Shown: positions 53,177 to 62,409 of the stretch, one piece after another
Position numbering within the stretch: position 1 is the first letter of the stretch
Layout of the letters: every line of letters begins with the position of its first letter
Assembly: GCF_043641925.1 (NCBI RefSeq)
Contig: NZ_JBHZRU010000003.1
Span: forward strand, 62,001 to 126,000
Direction: 5' to 3'
Source of the DNA: Paenisporosarcina quisquiliarum_A
GTDB lineage: Bacteria > Bacillota > Bacilli > Bacillales_A > Planococcaceae
DNA: 64,000 nt
Program-made: the position numbers and the translations under genes
Notes under the pieces: model-generated
What the model saw: only the letters and a program-made list of their open reading frames with translations
The model's database searches: none
Told to the model about the DNA's origin: nothing

Positions 53177-54130
53177 GTGACATACACGAGCGTTGAAACT
53201 CAAGAGGAAAAGCTTGAAAAATTTATGGAGCGTATTGAGTCTGGAGATAAAATCGAAGCAGATGATTGGATGCCAGACGAGTATAGAATGACATTGATTA
53301 AATTGATTTCAATGCATGGTATGAGTGAAATTATGGGGGCTTTACCTGAAAAAGAGTGGGTACCCCGTGCTCCATCTCTATATCGAAAATTAGGAATCAT
53401 GGCTAAAGTTCAAGATGAAATGGGTCATGGTCAGTTATTGCTTCGAGTTACTGAAGATTTGTTAATGCCATATAACAAAAATCGTGGGGATTTAATGCAA
53501 GATTTATTCACCGGCGATTTAAAATTCCATAATGTTTTTCATATGGAAACAAAAACGTGGGCAGACGCCGGAATTATCGGATGGCTTGTGGATGGTGCAG
53601 CGATTATTACCCAGACGGATATGCTTAAAGCATCATATGGACCATATTCACGTGCTTTACAACGAATTTGTGCTGAAGAAGTGTTTCACGCCCAACATGG
53701 GGAATCAATAATCTTAGCATTAGCCGAAGGAACAGAGAATCAAAAAGCAATGGTTCAAGAAGCGTTAAATCGTTGGTGGGAGCCACTGCTCATGTTCTTT
53801 GGTCCTGCAAGTAAGGAAACCACTGGTTCTTCTAAACAAGATTTAACGATTAAATATAAAATTCGAACAAAGACGAACGAAGAGTTTCGTCAAATCTTCT
53901 TTGATAAATATATTCCGAGAATCCTTTCTCTTGGGTTGACGATTCCTGATCCAACCTTACATTACGACAAAGAAAGTAATATGTGGTCATATCAGCAACC
54001 GGATTGGAATGAGTTTAAGAAAATCATTAAAAACCAAGGTCCTCGTTCGGAAGCGCGTCTTAATCTAAGACGTCATTCCTATGAATATAATTCATGGGTA
54101 AGAGATGCCCTTAGTGCCACAATTAGTTAA
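53177..54130 (+). CDS. paaA: Phenylacetyl-CoA epoxidase subunit PaaA
   Basis: 317 residues. Catalytic diiron subunit of the multicomponent monooxygenase that makes the 1,2-epoxide of phenylacetyl-CoA. Diiron ligands are visible in KVQDEMGHGQ (ExxH) and CAEEVFHAQHGE (ExxH), with HMETKTWADAG between them. The frame is open to 53132, but GGGGAGG (53163-53169) is 7 nt from GTG 53177, which I choose. It is the first gene of the paa cluster. Confidence 0.96.
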   Translation: MTYTSVETQEEKLEKFMERIESGDKIEADDWMPDEYRMTLIKLISMHGMSEIMGALPEKEWVPRAPSLYRKLGIMAKVQDEMGHGQLLLRVTEDLLMPYNKNRGDLMQDLFTGDLKFHNVFHMETKTWADAGIIGWLVDGAAIITQTDMLKASYGPYSRALQRICAEEVFHAQHGESIILALAEGTENQKAMVQEALNRWWEPLLMFFGPASKETTGSSKQDLTIKYKIRTKTNEEFRQIFFDKYIPRILSLGLTIPDPTLHYDKESNMWSYQQPDWNEFKKIIKNQGPRSEARLNLRRHSYEYNSWVRDALSATIS

Positions 54131-54145
54131 AGGAAGGAGTCAGAA

Positions 54146-54493
54146 ATGATGGGTGAAGAAAAATTTTACCAAGAGTATGAAATTTTCAGTAAGCGTACAC
54201 CAAGTTCAGCGTTCCAACACCAGTTCAGTCTACTGGCTCCTAATGAAGATATGGCCTTCATTATGGCGCAAGAAAACTTTATGCGGAGGGAGCCCGTTGC
54301 TGATATATGGATTGTGAACCGCAAACATATTAAAAAAATGAATGATGAAGAAAAAATGACATTAAATCGATTAGAGAATAAGGATTATCGTACAACTAAG
54401 GGTTATGGCTACTTAAAGAAGAAGTGGCGTCAATATGAACAAGAAATGCTAGATGAGAAAGAAATTTTGTCGTGGGGAGGTGTACGTAAATGA
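54146..54493 (+). CDS. paaB: Phenylacetyl-CoA epoxidase subunit PaaB
   Basis: 115 residues with FSKRTPSSAFQHQFSLLAPNEDMAFIMAQENFMRREPVADIW, the PaaB signature. In E. coli PaaB helps assemble the epoxidase complex. AAGGAGT precedes two adjacent in-frame ATGs (54146, 54149). The 3' end overlaps paaC by 4 nt. Confidence 0.95.
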   Translation: MMGEEKFYQEYEIFSKRTPSSAFQHQFSLLAPNEDMAFIMAQENFMRREPVADIWIVNRKHIKKMNDEEKMTLNRLENKDYRTTKGYGYLKKKWRQYEQEMLDEKEILSWGGVRK

Positions 54494-55302
54494 CAAACGC
54501 GGAGTCTGCAATGAGTCAGGAATACAAAGATGCTCTTGAAAGTTTATTGTTTCAATTAGCAGATGACGACTTCATGTATGCTTACCGGGGATCTGAATGG
54601 TTAGGACTTGCTCCACATATTGAAGCTGATATAGCTTTTTCATCAATCAGTCAAGATACGATGGGGCATGCAGCTATGTATTATCAGCTTTTAGAAGATT
54701 TAGGAGCTGGGAAAGCAGATCACCTCGCTCATTTTCGTCCATCTGAAGATCGTAAAAACAGTATTTTGTTAGAACGAGTGAATGGTGAAGGCTATTATAT
54801 GGAAACGCCTCATTATGACTGGGCATATGCTGTCGTCCGTAGCGTATTTTACACGTATGCAAAAAAAGTGAAACTTGATTCCCTATGTGAAAGCGCTTAC
54901 TTGCCTTTAGCTGATGTTGCGTTGAAAGTTAGAATGGAACTTTATTATCACAAAATGCATTGGGATATATGGTTTAAACAATTATTGAATTCCACAGATG
55001 TCGCTAAAAAGAAAATGAATGATGCAATTCAACTCGTACTAGCGGACTTTGGAGACGTTTTTTCCTTTGGAAGTCATAAACAAGCCATCGAAAAGAATGG
55101 TCTTATTGCCAGTGAAGAAGAGCTGAAGAACAAATGGAGTAAACTCATAGCACCTCTTTTTCAAAGTGTACAAATGACTACTCCGATTATTCCTGAACCA
55201 TCTGACAAAAATGGCAGAAATGGAAAACATACAAGTGATCTAGAAAAGGGTCTTGCAACACTTTCTGAAGTTAACAAAGTAGATTCTGCTGCTGTCTGGT
55301 GA
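54490..55302 (+). CDS. paaC: Phenylacetyl-CoA epoxidase subunit PaaC
   Basis: 270 residues. Non-catalytic ferritin-like partner of PaaA: LADDDFMYAYRGSEWLGLAPHIEADIAFSSISQDTMGHA near the N-terminus and ELYYHKMHWDIWFKQL match the structural subunit that keeps the helical bundle. ATG overlaps the paaB stop (ATGA). Confidence 0.95.
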   Translation: MTNAESAMSQEYKDALESLLFQLADDDFMYAYRGSEWLGLAPHIEADIAFSSISQDTMGHAAMYYQLLEDLGAGKADHLAHFRPSEDRKNSILLERVNGEGYYMETPHYDWAYAVVRSVFYTYAKKVKLDSLCESAYLPLADVALKVRMELYYHKMHWDIWFKQLLNSTDVAKKKMNDAIQLVLADFGDVFSFGSHKQAIEKNGLIASEEELKNKWSKLIAPLFQSVQMTTPIIPEPSDKNGRNGKHTSDLEKGLATLSEVNKVDSAAVW

Positions 55303-55328
55303 ATGAAATGGGGAAGGAGGAATTCATC

Positions 55329-55829
55329 ATGAATGCTTATGCTAGCCTAACGGTGGAACGTGTATTTGAAGTGTTGCTGAATGTGAAAGATCCTGAAATT
55401 GATTCTGTGAGTATTGTGGACCTCGGTATGGTCGGTGATGTTGTCACAGAAGAAAATGATGTAAAAGTTACTTTGCTCCCTACATTTTTAGGTTGTCCTG
55501 CACTTGAAATTATTAAAGAGAATACTGTAAAAGCGATAAAAAAACTGCCGGAAGTTGAAAATGTGAAAGTAGAATTCATTTTTAATCCTCCATGGACGTC
55601 AGATCGTATTACAGAAAAGGGACATATAGGATTAAGAGCATTTGGAATTTCTCCCCCTCCGCGTCATTTTGAAGAGGATGGCACCTGGCATGTAGATTGT
55701 GCTTATTGTGGATCTACTTATGTAACGATGGAGAATATTTTTGGACCTACTGCTTGTAGAAGTATTTTGTATTGTAAGAGTTGTAAAAATGTATTTGAAG
55801 CAATGAAACCGATATCGACACTAATGTAA
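55329..55829 (+). CDS. paaD: PaaD, iron-sulfur/metal assembly factor of the epoxidase
   Basis: 166 residues: an N-terminal MIP18/DUF59 domain (1-100; VKDPEIDSVSIVDLGMV, LPTFLGCPA) and a C-terminal zinc-ribbon-like part with CAYCGS and CKSC. PaaD is needed for maturation of the epoxidase system. The frame is open to 55299, but AAGGAGG (55314-55320) fits ATG 55329. paaE, the reductase that usually follows paaD in proteobacteria, is absent. Confidence 0.94.
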   Translation: MNAYASLTVERVFEVLLNVKDPEIDSVSIVDLGMVGDVVTEENDVKVTLLPTFLGCPALEIIKENTVKAIKKLPEVENVKVEFIFNPPWTSDRITEKGHIGLRAFGISPPPRHFEEDGTWHVDCAYCGSTYVTMENIFGPTACRSILYCKSCKNVFEAMKPISTLM

Positions 55830-55847
55830 AAGTGAGGAGAAAAACAA

Positions 55848-56150
55848 ATGGCTAAATTAATCGCGTTATATAAGCACCCAGAAAACAAAGAGGAGTTCGA
55901 CAATCATTACTTTAATGTTCACGGACCTTTGACAGAAAAAATTCCAGGTCTTCGCGAAATGAAAGTAACGAAATTTACAGGTTCACCAATGGGTGGAGAA
56001 GCAAAATACTACCTAATGTGTGAAATGATTTATGATGACATGGAAGCTTTAAACAATGGAATGAGATCAGCAGAAGGTAAAGCTTCTGGTAAAGATTTAA
56101 TGAGTTTCGCATCAAATTTAGTGACATTAATGATTGGTGAAGATGCATAA
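55848..56150 (+). CDS. EthD-domain small protein of the paa operon
   Basis: 100 residues. KLIALYKHPENKEEFDNHYFNVHGPL and the C-terminal SFASNLVTLMIGE are typical of EthD-type dimeric alpha-beta barrel proteins, often accessory to oxygenase pathways. Specific function in phenylacetate catabolism is unknown. The RBS GTGAGGAG is good; the stop overlaps the next gene by one base (TAATG). Confidence 0.85.
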   Translation: MAKLIALYKHPENKEEFDNHYFNVHGPLTEKIPGLREMKVTKFTGSPMGGEAKYYLMCEMIYDDMEALNNGMRSAEGKASGKDLMSFASNLVTLMIGEDA

Positions 56151-56926
56151 TGTCAGACTTTGAATTCATCGAAACTACCTTAATGGGAAGTACAGCTCTA
56201 ATCGAACTTAATCGCCCACGTCAGTTGAATTCTTTGAATACAAAAATGATACGTGAAATCTTGCTGGCGATGGAAGACTTTGATCGTAATGATGCAGTTC
56301 GTGTAATTGTTCTAACTGGTAAAGGTCGAGCATTTTCTGCAGGTGCAGATATTGATGAAATGACAGATGCCAATCCAATTTCTCTTGAATTACTCAATCA
56401 ATTTACGGATTGGGATCGAATAGCCCAAGTGAAAAAGCCAATTATTGGTGCAGTTAAAGGCTTTGTATTTGGTGGTGGATTTGAGTTAGCTCTTTGTTGC
56501 GATTTACTTATTTCTTCGACCGATACAGAATTTTCTTTTCCTGAAGTAGGACTTGGCGTCATGCCTGGAGCAGGTGGTACACAACGGTTGACGAAACTAG
56601 TTGGCCGTACAAAAGCTTTACAGTGGCTTTGGTCAGGGGAAAGAATTTCAGCAGAAGTTGCACTTGCACATGGCATTACCACTCGAATCGTTGCACCTGA
56701 ATTATTAATGGAAGAAACAATGAAATTTGCAGAACGACTTTCTAAACAACCGCCGTTGTCTGTTCGTCTCATAAAAGACTCTGTCAATAAAGCGGTAGAT
56801 TCTTCGTTATATGAAGGTATGCAGTATGAACGTAAAAACTTCTATTTATTGTTTGCGACACAAGATCAAAAAGAAGGCATGAACGCCTTTATTGAAAAAC
56901 GCAAACCAGATTATCGTGGCTATTAA
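56150..56926 (+). CDS. paaF: Enoyl-CoA hydratase/isomerase, PaaF-like
   Basis: 258 residues, crotonase fold. Oxyanion-hole segments AFSAGADIDEM and GFVFGGGFELALCCD and the catalytic Glu segment SFPEVGLGVMPGAGGTQRL, with two Glu in place (E of FELAL region and PEV). The intact Glu pair suggests a true hydratase, fitting PaaF (2,3-dehydroadipyl-CoA hydration). Assignment between PaaF, PaaG and other crotonases rests on similarity and order only. Confidence 0.88.
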   Translation: MSDFEFIETTLMGSTALIELNRPRQLNSLNTKMIREILLAMEDFDRNDAVRVIVLTGKGRAFSAGADIDEMTDANPISLELLNQFTDWDRIAQVKKPIIGAVKGFVFGGGFELALCCDLLISSTDTEFSFPEVGLGVMPGAGGTQRLTKLVGRTKALQWLWSGERISAEVALAHGITTRIVAPELLMEETMKFAERLSKQPPLSVRLIKDSVNKAVDSSLYEGMQYERKNFYLLFATQDQKEGMNAFIEKRKPDYRGY

Positions 56927-56938
56927 GGAGAGTGTTCT

Positions 56939-57712
56939 ATGTTTGAAACGATTAGATATGTCGTTAAAGATAACATTGCATGGCTTTATTTAAATAGACC
57001 TGACAAATTAAATGCTTTCGTGGCGAAGATGAATCATGAAGTGAAAGAAGCGATTAAGTCTGCCAGTTTTGACGAACAAGTTCGTTGTATTGTAATTACT
57101 GGAGAAGGACGAGCGTTTTGTTCAGGACAAGATTTGTCTGAAGTAGACGAACAAATGGATCATGGGCAAGTGTTAAGAGATCATTATGGTCCTATGCTCA
57201 AGCAAATAAGTAAATGTGAAAAACCAATAGTCGCAGCTGTAAATGGAGTAGCGGCAGGAGCAGGATTCAGCTTAGCTCTTGCGTGTGATTTTAGAATTGT
57301 TTCTGAGCGCGCTAGTTTTTTAAATGCATTTATACATGTTGGCCTTATACCGGATTCGGGAAACCTTTTATATTTAACACAGCTTGTTGGACATTCAAAA
57401 GCACTCGAGCTTTCGGTTTTTGGAGAAAAAGTACCAGCTTCCGCTGCAGTTGAAATGGGTTTAGCAAACTTACTTATATCTGAAGAAACATGGCCAGATG
57501 ACGTCACAGCTTATGCAACTAGACTAGCTGCACTGCCAACCAAAGCTATTGGCTTAATCAAGAAATCGTTAAAAGCAGTGTCGAACCTTTCGTTTGAAGA
57601 CTATTTGGAATTAGAAGCCCAAGGTCAAAGAGTTGCGGGTCTTACAATGGATCATCGTGAAGGAATTCAAGCATTTATGGAAAAAAGAAAACCTGTATTT
57701 TCAGGAAAATAG
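56939..57712 (+). CDS. paaG: Enoyl-CoA isomerase, PaaG-like
   Basis: 257 residues, crotonase fold: ITGEGRAFCSGQDLSEV and GVAAGAGFSLALACD oxyanion hole, and ASFLNAFIHVGLIPDSGNLLYLTQLVG where the usual hydratase PExxLGxxPGAGG reads NAFIHVGLIPDSG, with Asp replacing the second catalytic Glu region. This pattern is typical of PaaG, which isomerises the ring epoxide to oxepin-CoA. AAGGAGAG precedes the ATG. Confidence 0.9.
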   Translation: MFETIRYVVKDNIAWLYLNRPDKLNAFVAKMNHEVKEAIKSASFDEQVRCIVITGEGRAFCSGQDLSEVDEQMDHGQVLRDHYGPMLKQISKCEKPIVAAVNGVAAGAGFSLALACDFRIVSERASFLNAFIHVGLIPDSGNLLYLTQLVGHSKALELSVFGEKVPASAAVEMGLANLLISEETWPDDVTAYATRLAALPTKAIGLIKKSLKAVSNLSFEDYLELEAQGQRVAGLTMDHREGIQAFMEKRKPVFSGK

Positions 57713-57726
57713 GGGGAGTAAATTTT

Positions 57727-59244
57727 ATGACAACCATTCGTGAAAATGAAACTGAACAAGAATCGATGAAACGTGAATTTTATCATATGATTATAAACGG
57801 TGAAAAAGTTAAAAGTAGCACTGGTGAAGTATTAAAGACATATAATCCTGCAAATGGTGAACTAATTGCTGAAGTTGCTAAAGCTTCGAAGGAAGATGCA
57901 GAAAAAGCATTCGAAGCTGCCCGTAATGCATTTGATAAAGGAAAGTGGAAACTGTTCCCGGTAGGAAAACGTGCTCAGGTTCTGAATAAAATCGCTGCTA
58001 TTATGCGTAATCGTTTTAATGAATTAGTAGAATTAGAGATTCTTGATACAGGTAAATCTCTACATGCAGCTCAAGGTCAAGTGACGCAAGCCATTGAAGA
58101 TTTCGAATTTTATGCTGGTGCTATTGTCGGTCATCGTGGAACAGTAAATAACGTTCCAGGTCAATTCCATAATTATACTGAAAAAGAGCCTGTAGGCGTT
58201 TGTGCACAAATCATTCCTTGGAATTATCCACTTATGATGGCTGCTTGGAAAATTGCACCCGCAATTGCTGTAGGATGTACTGTTATTGTTAAACCCGCTT
58301 CACTTACTCCTTTAACAGCAATTATTTTAGGTGAAATTTGCCTTGAAGCTGGTGTCCCTGCTGGTGTGGTTAATGTCCTACCAGGTTCAGGATCGGATGT
58401 TGGAAACTTCTTAGTAGAACACCCACAAGTCGATAAAGTAGCTTTCACCGGTTCTACACCTATCGGTAAAGATATTATGGGGAAAGCTTCTCAGACATTA
58501 AAACGAGTGACATTAGAGCTTGGTGGGAAGTCTCCAAGTATTGTATTTGAAGATGCAGACATTGACGCTGCAGTAGATGGTTCGTTATTCGGCATTTTCT
58601 ATAATTCAGGTCAATCCTGTGAGGCACGATCTCGTTTATATGTTCATGAAGATATTTACGAAGAATTTATGAACAAGTTTGTTGAGAAAACGAAAAAATT
58701 ACAACTCGGAAATCCTTTTGATAAAACCACTCATATGGGTGCAATTATTGATCAAAGTCAACTTGACACAATAGAAGGTTATGTACAATCTGCAAAAGAA
58801 GATGGTGCTGACATTCTTGCTGGAGGTAAGGTGGCTAAACCAGAAGGATATGAAAATGGATTCTGGTATGAGCCAACGATTATCTCGAATGTTACTCAAG
58901 ATATGAAGGTTGTTCGAGACGAAATCTTTGGACCTGTTGTCGTTGTGTCTAAATTTAAAGATGAAAAAGAAGCGATTCGATTAGCGAATGACACTGATTT
59001 CGGATTAGGTTCAGCTGTTTGGTCAAAAGATGGTGCACGAGCAACTCGTGTTGCAAATCAAATTCAAGCAGGAATCGTTATGGTTAACTGCCCATTCTCT
59101 GCTTTCCCTGGAACGCCATTTGGAGGGTATAAGCAATCAGGTTTTGGTCGTGAGCTTTGTATCGAAACACTAGACCTTTATACGGAAACGAAGAGTGTTT
59201 TATCTTATTACGGAAGTCGTCCGTTGAATCCATTCGGTCTTTAA
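57727..59244 (+). CDS. NAD(P)-dependent aldehyde dehydrogenase of the paa operon
   Basis: 505 residues, a stand-alone ALDH. IIPWNYPLMMAAWKIAPAIAVG, the catalytic Glu in VTLELGGKSPSIV, the nucleophile in NSGQSCEARSRLYV and the EIFGPVVVV block are present. Unlike proteobacterial PaaZ, no MaoC hydratase domain is attached. Candidate roles are oxidation of 3-oxo-5,6-dehydrosuberyl-CoA semialdehyde (the PaaZ ALDH step) or of phenylacetaldehyde to phenylacetate. A terminator hairpin follows. Confidence 0.9.
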   Translation: MTTIRENETEQESMKREFYHMIINGEKVKSSTGEVLKTYNPANGELIAEVAKASKEDAEKAFEAARNAFDKGKWKLFPVGKRAQVLNKIAAIMRNRFNELVELEILDTGKSLHAAQGQVTQAIEDFEFYAGAIVGHRGTVNNVPGQFHNYTEKEPVGVCAQIIPWNYPLMMAAWKIAPAIAVGCTVIVKPASLTPLTAIILGEICLEAGVPAGVVNVLPGSGSDVGNFLVEHPQVDKVAFTGSTPIGKDIMGKASQTLKRVTLELGGKSPSIVFEDADIDAAVDGSLFGIFYNSGQSCEARSRLYVHEDIYEEFMNKFVEKTKKLQLGNPFDKTTHMGAIIDQSQLDTIEGYVQSAKEDGADILAGGKVAKPEGYENGFWYEPTIISNVTQDMKVVRDEIFGPVVVVSKFKDEKEAIRLANDTDFGLGSAVWSKDGARATRVANQIQAGIVMVNCPFSAFPGTPFGGYKQSGFGRELCIETLDLYTETKSVLSYYGSRPLNPFGL

Positions 59245-59258
59245 AAATGAAGTGAACT

Positions 59259-59294
59259 TACGGACAGGGAGTAATTACCCTGTCCGTATTCTTT
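59259..59294 (+). terminator. Terminator-like hairpin inside the paa cluster
   Basis: An 11-bp perfect stem (TACGGACAGGG/CCCTGTCCGTA) over an 8-nt loop with TTCTTT after it lies between the ALDH gene and paaH, and could reduce expression of the downstream genes. Confidence 0.75.
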
Positions 59295-59316
59295 CACTTA
59301 AAAGGAGGAAGTAGGT

Positions 59317-60189
59317 ATGATCCATCGTTTAGTAGTTGTTGGTTCGGGTGTTATGGGTAGAGGAATTGCTTACGTAGCCGCAGTTGGCGGATATGAAGTA
59401 ACTTTAGTTGATACAAATGAGACGGCATTAAAAAATGCGGAAATGGAATTGAATAGCATATTTCATAAAGGGCTTGATCGCGGGAAAATTACGGCTGAAC
59501 AAGTTGAATTAGCTCAAAGGAAATTACAATTTGAAACCAATTTAATAGTAGCTGCCAAAACCGCAGATCTAATCATTGAAGCTGTTCCTGAAATCGCTTC
59601 AATTAAAAAAGAAGTCTTTGAAGTCATTGAAGAACATGCTACCTCAGAATGTTTCTTTGCAACCAATACGTCAACGATGAGCCCGACTGAAATTGCCTCG
59701 TATGCAAAACGACCAGATAAAACAATTGCGATGCACTTTTTTAATCCTGTACATAAAATGCCTCTCGTAGAAATTGTCAGAGGTTTAGAAACAAGTAATG
59801 AGACAGTTGATCTCATTAAAGAAGTAGCTTCTAAAATGGGGAAAGAAACCGTTGTGATCAATGAATTCCCTGGCTTTGTCACAAGTCGAATCAGTGCACT
59901 TGTTGGAAATGAAGCTTTCTATATGCTTCAAGAGGGACTAGGAACGCCTGAGGAAATAGATAAAGCAATTAAATTAGGTCTGAATTATCCAATGGGACCT
60001 TTTGAATTAGGAGATTTAGTAGGACTAGATACGCGCTTAAATAATCTCAAGTATTTACACGAAAAACTTGGAGAAAAATACCGACCAGCTCCATTGCTTG
60101 AGCAATACGTTAAAGCAGGAAGGCTTGGACGAAAAAGTGGTAAAGGCGTATACGACTATACAATAGAAGAAGAGTTGATTACAAAATGA
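59317..60189 (+). CDS. paaH: 3-hydroxyadipyl-CoA dehydrogenase, PaaH-like
   Basis: 290 residues. NAD-binding VVGSGVMGRGIAYVAA, catalytic His/Glu region HFFNPVHKMPLVEIV and the C-terminal NEFPGFVTSRI...NYPMGPFELGDLVGLD show a 3-hydroxyacyl-CoA dehydrogenase. In the pathway it oxidises 3-hydroxyadipyl-CoA. AAAGGAGGAA precedes the ATG; the 3' end overlaps the thiolase by 4 nt. Confidence 0.93.
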   Translation: MIHRLVVVGSGVMGRGIAYVAAVGGYEVTLVDTNETALKNAEMELNSIFHKGLDRGKITAEQVELAQRKLQFETNLIVAAKTADLIIEAVPEIASIKKEVFEVIEEHATSECFFATNTSTMSPTEIASYAKRPDKTIAMHFFNPVHKMPLVEIVRGLETSNETVDLIKEVASKMGKETVVINEFPGFVTSRISALVGNEAFYMLQEGLGTPEEIDKAIKLGLNYPMGPFELGDLVGLDTRLNNLKYLHEKLGEKYRPAPLLEQYVKAGRLGRKSGKGVYDYTIEEELITK

Positions 60190-61391
60190 GAGAAGTCGTC
60201 ATAGTAGATGCAGTAAGAACACCAATTGGTAGATATAACGGATCATTAAAAGATGTACGTCCAGATGACTTGGGTGCAGTCGTAATTAAGGCGTTAATTG
60301 AGCGAAACTCAAGCTTAAATGTAAATGAAATAGAAGAGGTTGTGTTCGGTAATGCAAATCAAGCGGGGGAAGATAATCGGAATGTCGCCCGTATGTCCGG
60401 TTTGCTTGCAGGTTTACCGGTTGAAGTAGCAGGTACGACAATCAATCGGCTATGTGGTTCAGGACTCGATGCTGTTATGTATGCGGCTCGTGCTATTGCA
60501 GTAGGTGATGGTGATATTTTTATTGCAGGAGGAACTGAAAGTATGACTCGAGCTCCACTTGTCATGGCTAAACCAGATCAAGCATTTCCTCGAGGCAATA
60601 TGGATTTACAAGATACGACAATCGGATGGCGTTTTACGAATCCGAAACTAAAAGAAATGTTTGGGGCAGATTCAATGCCACAAACGGCTGAGACGGTTGC
60701 GCAGAGAAGTAACATATCTAGAGAAGACCAAGATTTATTCGCTTTTCAAAGTCAACAAAGAGCTAAACAAGCGATAGACGAGAATCGATTCGCTGATGAA
60801 ATAGTTCCTGTTATTTATACTGATCGAAAAGGGAACACAATTACCGTGGATCAAGATGAACATCCACGCCCAGATACTACAATCGATAAATTAAATAAAC
60901 TAAAACCAATTTTCCAAGGGGGCAGTGTAACAGCTGGTAATGCATCGGGCGTAAACGACGGCGCTTCTGCGCTGCTTATTATGAGTGCGGATAAAGCAAA
61001 AGAATTGAATATAAAACCCCTTGCTAAATATGTAGCCGGGGCAACTGCAGGGTTAGAACCAGAAGTAATGGGGCTAGGTCCTATTTTTGCGACAATTAAA
61101 TTGTTAGAACGAACTCAGTTAAGTATTGAAGATATTGGATTAGTTGAACTAAACGAGGCTTTTGCATCTCAATCAATTGCTTGTATTCGACAATTAGGAT
61201 TAGATGAGAAAATTGTCAATGTAAATGGAGGCGCAATTGCTTTTGGACACCCACTTGGAGCAAGTGGAGCGAGAATATTAACGACACTTCTATATGAAAT
61301 GAAAAAACAAAAAGTTCAATATGGACTTGCAACGATGTGTATCGGAGTTGGACAAGGCATTGCTGCTATTGTAGAGAATGTTGAAGAGTAG
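60186..61391 (+). CDS. paaJ: Thiolase, 3-oxoadipyl-CoA/3-oxo-5,6-dehydrosuberyl-CoA type (PaaJ)
   Basis: 401 residues. Nucleophilic Cys in RLCGSGLDAVMYAA, ELNEAFASQS, the His of GGAIAFGHPLGASGARI and the second Cys in MCIGVGQGIA are all intact. The N-terminal EVVIVDAVRTPIGRYNGSLKDVRPDDLGA fits PaaJ/PcaF-type thiolases. It would cleave both C8 and C6 3-oxoacyl-CoA intermediates to acetyl-CoA and finally succinyl-CoA. Overlaps paaH (ATGA). Confidence 0.93.
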   Translation: MREVVIVDAVRTPIGRYNGSLKDVRPDDLGAVVIKALIERNSSLNVNEIEEVVFGNANQAGEDNRNVARMSGLLAGLPVEVAGTTINRLCGSGLDAVMYAARAIAVGDGDIFIAGGTESMTRAPLVMAKPDQAFPRGNMDLQDTTIGWRFTNPKLKEMFGADSMPQTAETVAQRSNISREDQDLFAFQSQQRAKQAIDENRFADEIVPVIYTDRKGNTITVDQDEHPRPDTTIDKLNKLKPIFQGGSVTAGNASGVNDGASALLIMSADKAKELNIKPLAKYVAGATAGLEPEVMGLGPIFATIKLLERTQLSIEDIGLVELNEAFASQSIACIRQLGLDEKIVNVNGGAIAFGHPLGASGARILTTLLYEMKKQKVQYGLATMCIGVGQGIAAIVENVEE

Positions 61392-61459
61392 TAACTTCTG
61401 CTAGACAAATGACAAGAAAAAATTTTCACGGCTGAAAAAATTCGAGATTATGGATTTGT

Positions 61460-61487
61460 TTGCATTGCTATGCAAGTATCATATAGT
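61460..61487 (+). promoter_or_regulatory. Possible promoter of the broken crotonase and paaX
   Basis: TTGCAT (61460-61465), 16-bp spacer, TATAGT (61482-61487). The -35 lies in the palindrome TTGCAT-tgct-ATGCAA, whose half-sites equal those at 49603-49654 but with a different spacing. Confidence 0.4.
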
Positions 61488-61543
61488 CTGCAGCCTGAAT
61501 CAATAATTTCATTTGAAAAATATGTTTGTATAGGAGATCAGAA

Positions 61544-62320
61544 ATGGCAAATGTATTATATTCGAACCAAAACAATATCGGCTATGTGACAATTAATCGG
61601 GAAGAATCGATGAATTGCTTTAATTATGACACGCTTCAAGAGCTTAAAGCTGTGACAGACTCCATATCACTAGATTCAGAAGTCCGTGCAGTTATTTTCA
61701 CATGAGCAGGAGATAAAGCGTTTAGTGCGGGTGCTGATTTAAAAGAAAGGCGAACGCTCTCAGAGTCAGAAGTTCTTAGAAATGTAAAAGCAATTCGAGA
61801 TACCTTTTCAAGTATTGCAAGCTTACCTCAACCTACAATTGCTGCCGTTAATGGGTATTCATTTGGTGGGGGTTTCGAATTAATGATTGCTTGTGATTTC
61901 ACAATTGCTGCTAAAGGTGTTCTTATGGGCTTAACAGAAACAAGTTGGGCAATCATTCCTGGTGCTGGTGGAACTCAACGTTTACCTCGTCTAATTGGTG
62001 AAATGAAAGCGAAGGAATTGATTTTTACTGCAAGAAAGTTTACAGCTGAAGAAGGTTTAGAACTTGGCGTTGTATTAAAAGTAGTCGAGAAAGATCATCT
62101 TCTTTCTAGCTGTGAAGTCTTAGCGAATAACATGATGAGAAATGGTCCTGTGGCATTAAAGCAAGCGAAGTATGCTATTTCACAAGGAATGAATACAGAC
62201 TTACAAACAGGCTTAGCTATCGAATCAAAAGCATATGAACTAACAATACCTACAACCGATCGAACGGAAGCTCTGTTAGCTTTTAGCGAAAAGAGAAAAC
62301 CCGTTTTTACAGGAAATTAA
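61544..62320 (+). pseudogene. Third paa-cluster enoyl-CoA hydratase with one in-frame TGA
   Basis: From ATG 61544 (GGAGATC upstream) the frame reads MANVLYSNQNNIGYVTINRE... through a complete 258-residue crotonase except that codon 54 (61703-61705) is TGA. The surrounding sequence reads VIFT-stop-AGDKAFSAGADL; both neighbouring crotonases have Gly at this position (LTGKGRAFSAGAD and ITGEGRAFCSGQD), so one G-to-T change of a GGA codon explains it. The rest, including GYSFGGGFELMIACD and IIPGAGGTQRLPRLIG, is intact with no frameshift. Either a recent nonsense mutation, a sequencing error, or much less likely recoding. Confidence 0.85.
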
Positions 62321-62409
62321 GTTTCATTTTTTCAATATAACGATATACTATTAGTTGGAGAATGTTATGTTATAAGATTAAATGCGAAAATTAGAAAGAG
62401 TGAATACAA

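Noticed and set aside
61703..61705. TGA as a selenocysteine or other recoding codon in the third crotonase
   Set aside because: Both neighbouring crotonases have Gly at this position, no hairpin suited to recoding is evident just downstream, and crotonases are not known selenoproteins. A plain nonsense change is simpler.
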